This document shows, in pieces, positions 13,066-14,423 of a stretch of DNA of 14,423 nucleotides. The position numbers were made by a program, and so were the translations under genes. The notes under the pieces were generated by a model. The model ran no database searches and was not told the origin of the DNA. It saw nothing but the letters and a program-made list of their open reading frames with translations. Numbering within the stretch: the stretch's first letter is position 1; every line of letters starts with the position of its first letter. This DNA is from an uncultured Veillonella sp. (GTDB taxonomy: Bacteria > Bacillota > Negativicutes > Veillonellales > Veillonellaceae), in contig CAKQBP010000011.1 of assembly GCA_934216375.1 (NCBI GenBank), positions 1 to 14,423 on the forward strand. The letters run 5' to 3'.

Positions 13066-13958
13066 ACTAAGTCCTCCTGTGTACATGTTTTAGTAATGAG
13101 TGATAGCCAATCGTGATCAGCTGCTTTAATCTCCTCTTGCAACTGCAAGGCTTCCATTGGTTTGTTGAGTAATACCACCATTGTAGGACCACTGCCTGTC
13201 ATGATGGTTGGGTAACCACGACTAGTGAAGAATTCCTTACATATTACTAGTTCTTTGTGATCTAAAAATAATAATTCTTCGAAGGTATTAGCGCTACTAG
13301 TGAAAGCAGATTGTAAATCATTATTCTTAAGATGATTCAGAACGGTATCGATTGTTTTTGTGGTGGCTTTAGATTTGCCGTTGAAACGACCATAAGCAAC
13401 CGCTGTAGAAATAGATACCTTTGGCTTTACTAATAATAGCCAATGTGCTTCTGGCGATTGACTATAGGTTAACACTTCGCCACGACCTGTTCCGCGAGCT
13501 GTACCACCTTGTAATAGGAATGGTACGTCAGAGCCAAGAGAGGCACCAATTTTTAAAAGCTCCTCTTGCGTAAGTCGTAAGTCCCAGAAGCGGTTGAGGC
13601 CTAATAACATGGCAGCTGCGTCTGCACTACCGCCACCAAGACCGGCTTGAACGGGAACTCGTTTTAGGAGGTGGATGGCAGCACCGGCTTTACAACCCGT
13701 ATAGGCCTGTATGGCGCGTAAAGCTTTGAGTGCGAGATTATCTTCTCCATAGCTTACGAGCTTTTGCATGTAATTGGGCAATTCGGGAGCGCCACCAGAA
13801 AATACTACGGAATGATGCTTAGCGAAATAAATAGAATCACTAAGGCGAATCGATTGAAATATGGAATCGATGTTGTGGTATCCATCGTCACGCTTACCTG
13901 TAATAGCAAGCCCAATATTAATTTTGCTGCAACCGAGTTGCTCAAAACTTTTACTCAT
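13062..13958 (-). CDS. ispE: 4-diphosphocytidyl-2-C-methyl-D-erythritol kinase IspE
   Basis: 298 residues. GHMP-kinase motifs: SKINIGL at 11-17 with Lys12, the glycine-rich ATP loop VPVQAGLGGGSADAAA at 101-116, LGSDVPF at 141-147 with catalytic Asp144, GTGRGE at 156-161 and the late MTGSGPTM motif. It phosphorylates CDP-methylerythritol in the MEP pathway of isoprenoid synthesis, in the cytoplasm. An in-frame TTG at 13982 would add eight residues, but a perfect TATAAT (complement of 13983-13988) abuts it, so that codon would lie upstream of the transcript start. ATG 13958 with GAGG five bases upstream is preferred. Its stop TGA overlaps the start of the GntR regulator. Confidence 0.95.
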   Translation of the reverse strand: MSKSFEQLGCSKINIGLAITGKRDDGYHNIDSIFQSIRLSDSIYFAKHHSVVFSGGAPELPNYMQKLVSYGEDNLALKALRAIQAYTGCKAGAAIHLLKRVPVQAGLGGGSADAAAMLLGLNRFWDLRLTQEELLKIGASLGSDVPFLLQGGTARGTGRGEVLTYSQSPEAHWLLLVKPKVSISTAVAYGRFNGKSKATTKTIDTVLNHLKNNDLQSAFTSSANTFEELLFLDHKELVICKEFFTSRGYPTIMTGSGPTMVVLLNKPMEALQLQEEIKAADHDWLSLITKTCTQEDLV

Positions 13959-13982
13959 AATAGCCTCGTTTGTAATGTACAA

Positions 13983-14163
13983 ATTATATGCAGTTAATAT
14001 GTTTATTTTATACTGTTATAAAGTGATTGAAAATAACCATTAAGTGGTTTATGATGATTTTGTATATACCTGTTGTTTGATTATTAAAAGCATTGTAAAC
14101 AGCGTATGTTTTAATTAGTTCATTATAGAATATTTATAGTGAAATGGCAATTTGGAGGGAGCT
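13983..14163. promoter_or_regulatory. Divergent promoter region between ispE and the YitT-family gene
   Basis: For ispE (minus) TATAAT is the complement of 13983-13988; no good -35 is seen. For the plus-strand gene, TATAGT at 14135-14140 with a weak TTAATT (14111-14116) is one possibility. A small inverted repeat AACCA-TTAAG-TGGTT (14035-14049) lies between the two. GGAGGG just before ATG 14164 is the ribosome binding site. Confidence 0.45.
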
Positions 14164-14423
14164 ATGTTCGCCAAGTATAAAGATGTTGTCTATCAATGTG
14201 TCATAGTTGCTATTGGTTGTGCAATTTTTGGTGCTGGTTTAGATGCCTTTGTACTACCTCACAAACTGGTTAGTACTGGTATTAGTGGGGTAGGGTTGAT
14301 TTTGTATTATTTAACGGGATTATCCGTTGGTTCTTGGAACGTTATTTTGAACGTCCCTATATTTTGGGCTGCTTGGAAGTGGCTTGGTAAACGTGTAGTG
14401 CTTAATACCTTGTATGGTACGCT
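14164..14423 (+). CDS. YitT-family membrane protein, N-terminal part
   Basis: The first 86 codons are in the window; the gene runs off the end. A hydrophobic first helix (VVYQCVIVAIGCAIFGAGL at about 8-26) is followed by DAFVLPHKLVSTGISGVGLI, then YYLTGLSVGSWNVILNVPIF. The pattern of a first helix, a conserved P-x-x-L-x-x-x-G-x-S-G stretch, and N-x-P-x-F in the second helix pair is that of YitT (formerly DUF161/DUF2179) proteins. These are multi-pass membrane proteins of unknown transport role. ATG 14164 is preceded by GGAGGG at the right distance. It is divergent from ispE. Confidence 0.85.
   Translation, partial: MFAKYKDVVYQCVIVAIGCAIFGAGLDAFVLPHKLVSTGISGVGLILYYLTGLSVGSWNVILNVPIFWAAWKWLGKRVVLNTLYGT

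Noticed and set aside
13066..13086. Upstream ATG for the GntR regulator
   Set aside because: No Shine-Dalgarno sequence; the ATG at 13065 has AGGAGG at ideal spacing and makes the typical ATGA overlap with ispE.
13959..13982. TTG start giving an eight-residue longer IspE
   Set aside because: A consensus -10 box directly abuts it, so the codon would lie upstream of the transcript start; ATG 13958 has its own GAGG.

Overview
The window looks like chromosomal DNA from a low-GC member of the Negativicutes, most likely Veillonella or a close relative. This is inference from protein style, strong AGGAGG ribosome binding sites, three TTG starts and the gene set; no marker gene settles it. I see no insertion sequence, phage gene, tRNA, rRNA or CRISPR array, and the window reads as ordinary chromosome with one decayed gene.

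Layout. Positions 1-3713 (+) hold the end of a peptide/nickel-type ABC transporter operon: the C-terminus of a substrate-binding protein, then two overlapping ATPase genes of NikD/NikE type. After a terminator comes a separately promoted second substrate-binding lipoprotein, with a CsoR/RcnR-like inverted repeat in its leader. A bidirectional terminator separates it from a minus-strand membrane-anchored protein (probably DUF3829, 3781-4710). Positions 4800-5240 hold a 54-codon remnant of a PLD-type DEAD-box helicase gene, then (+) a two-domain sulfurtransferase and a small membrane protein. Exodeoxyribonuclease III (6438-7193, +) stands alone.

Positions 7360-8999 (+) form a queuosine/7-deazaguanine block: queC, then a 458-bp gap, then the QueT transporter. 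The gap contains (i) an unassigned, highly structured RNA of about 211 nt and (ii) a separately promoted preQ1-I-type riboswitch with a clear terminator/antiterminator switch in front of queT. QueC makes preQ0 de novo, while QueT probably imports a queuosine precursor, so the riboswitch would shut off import when preQ1 is plentiful.

Positions 9170-13958 are all on the minus strand: glutamate dehydrogenase (RocG/GudB-like), a sodium:alanine/glycine-type symporter, a GntR/FadR-type regulator, and ispE (isoprenoid MEP pathway). ispE and the regulator share an ATGA overlap. The symporter promoter carries an inverted repeat on its -10 box, making it a plausible target of the neighbouring regulator. 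A Crp/Fnr-like palindrome lies upstream of the dehydrogenase. The window ends inside a plus-strand YitT-family membrane protein gene.

The best candidates for something undescribed are the structured RNA at 8133-8343 and the metal-sensor-like operator at 1989-2006.
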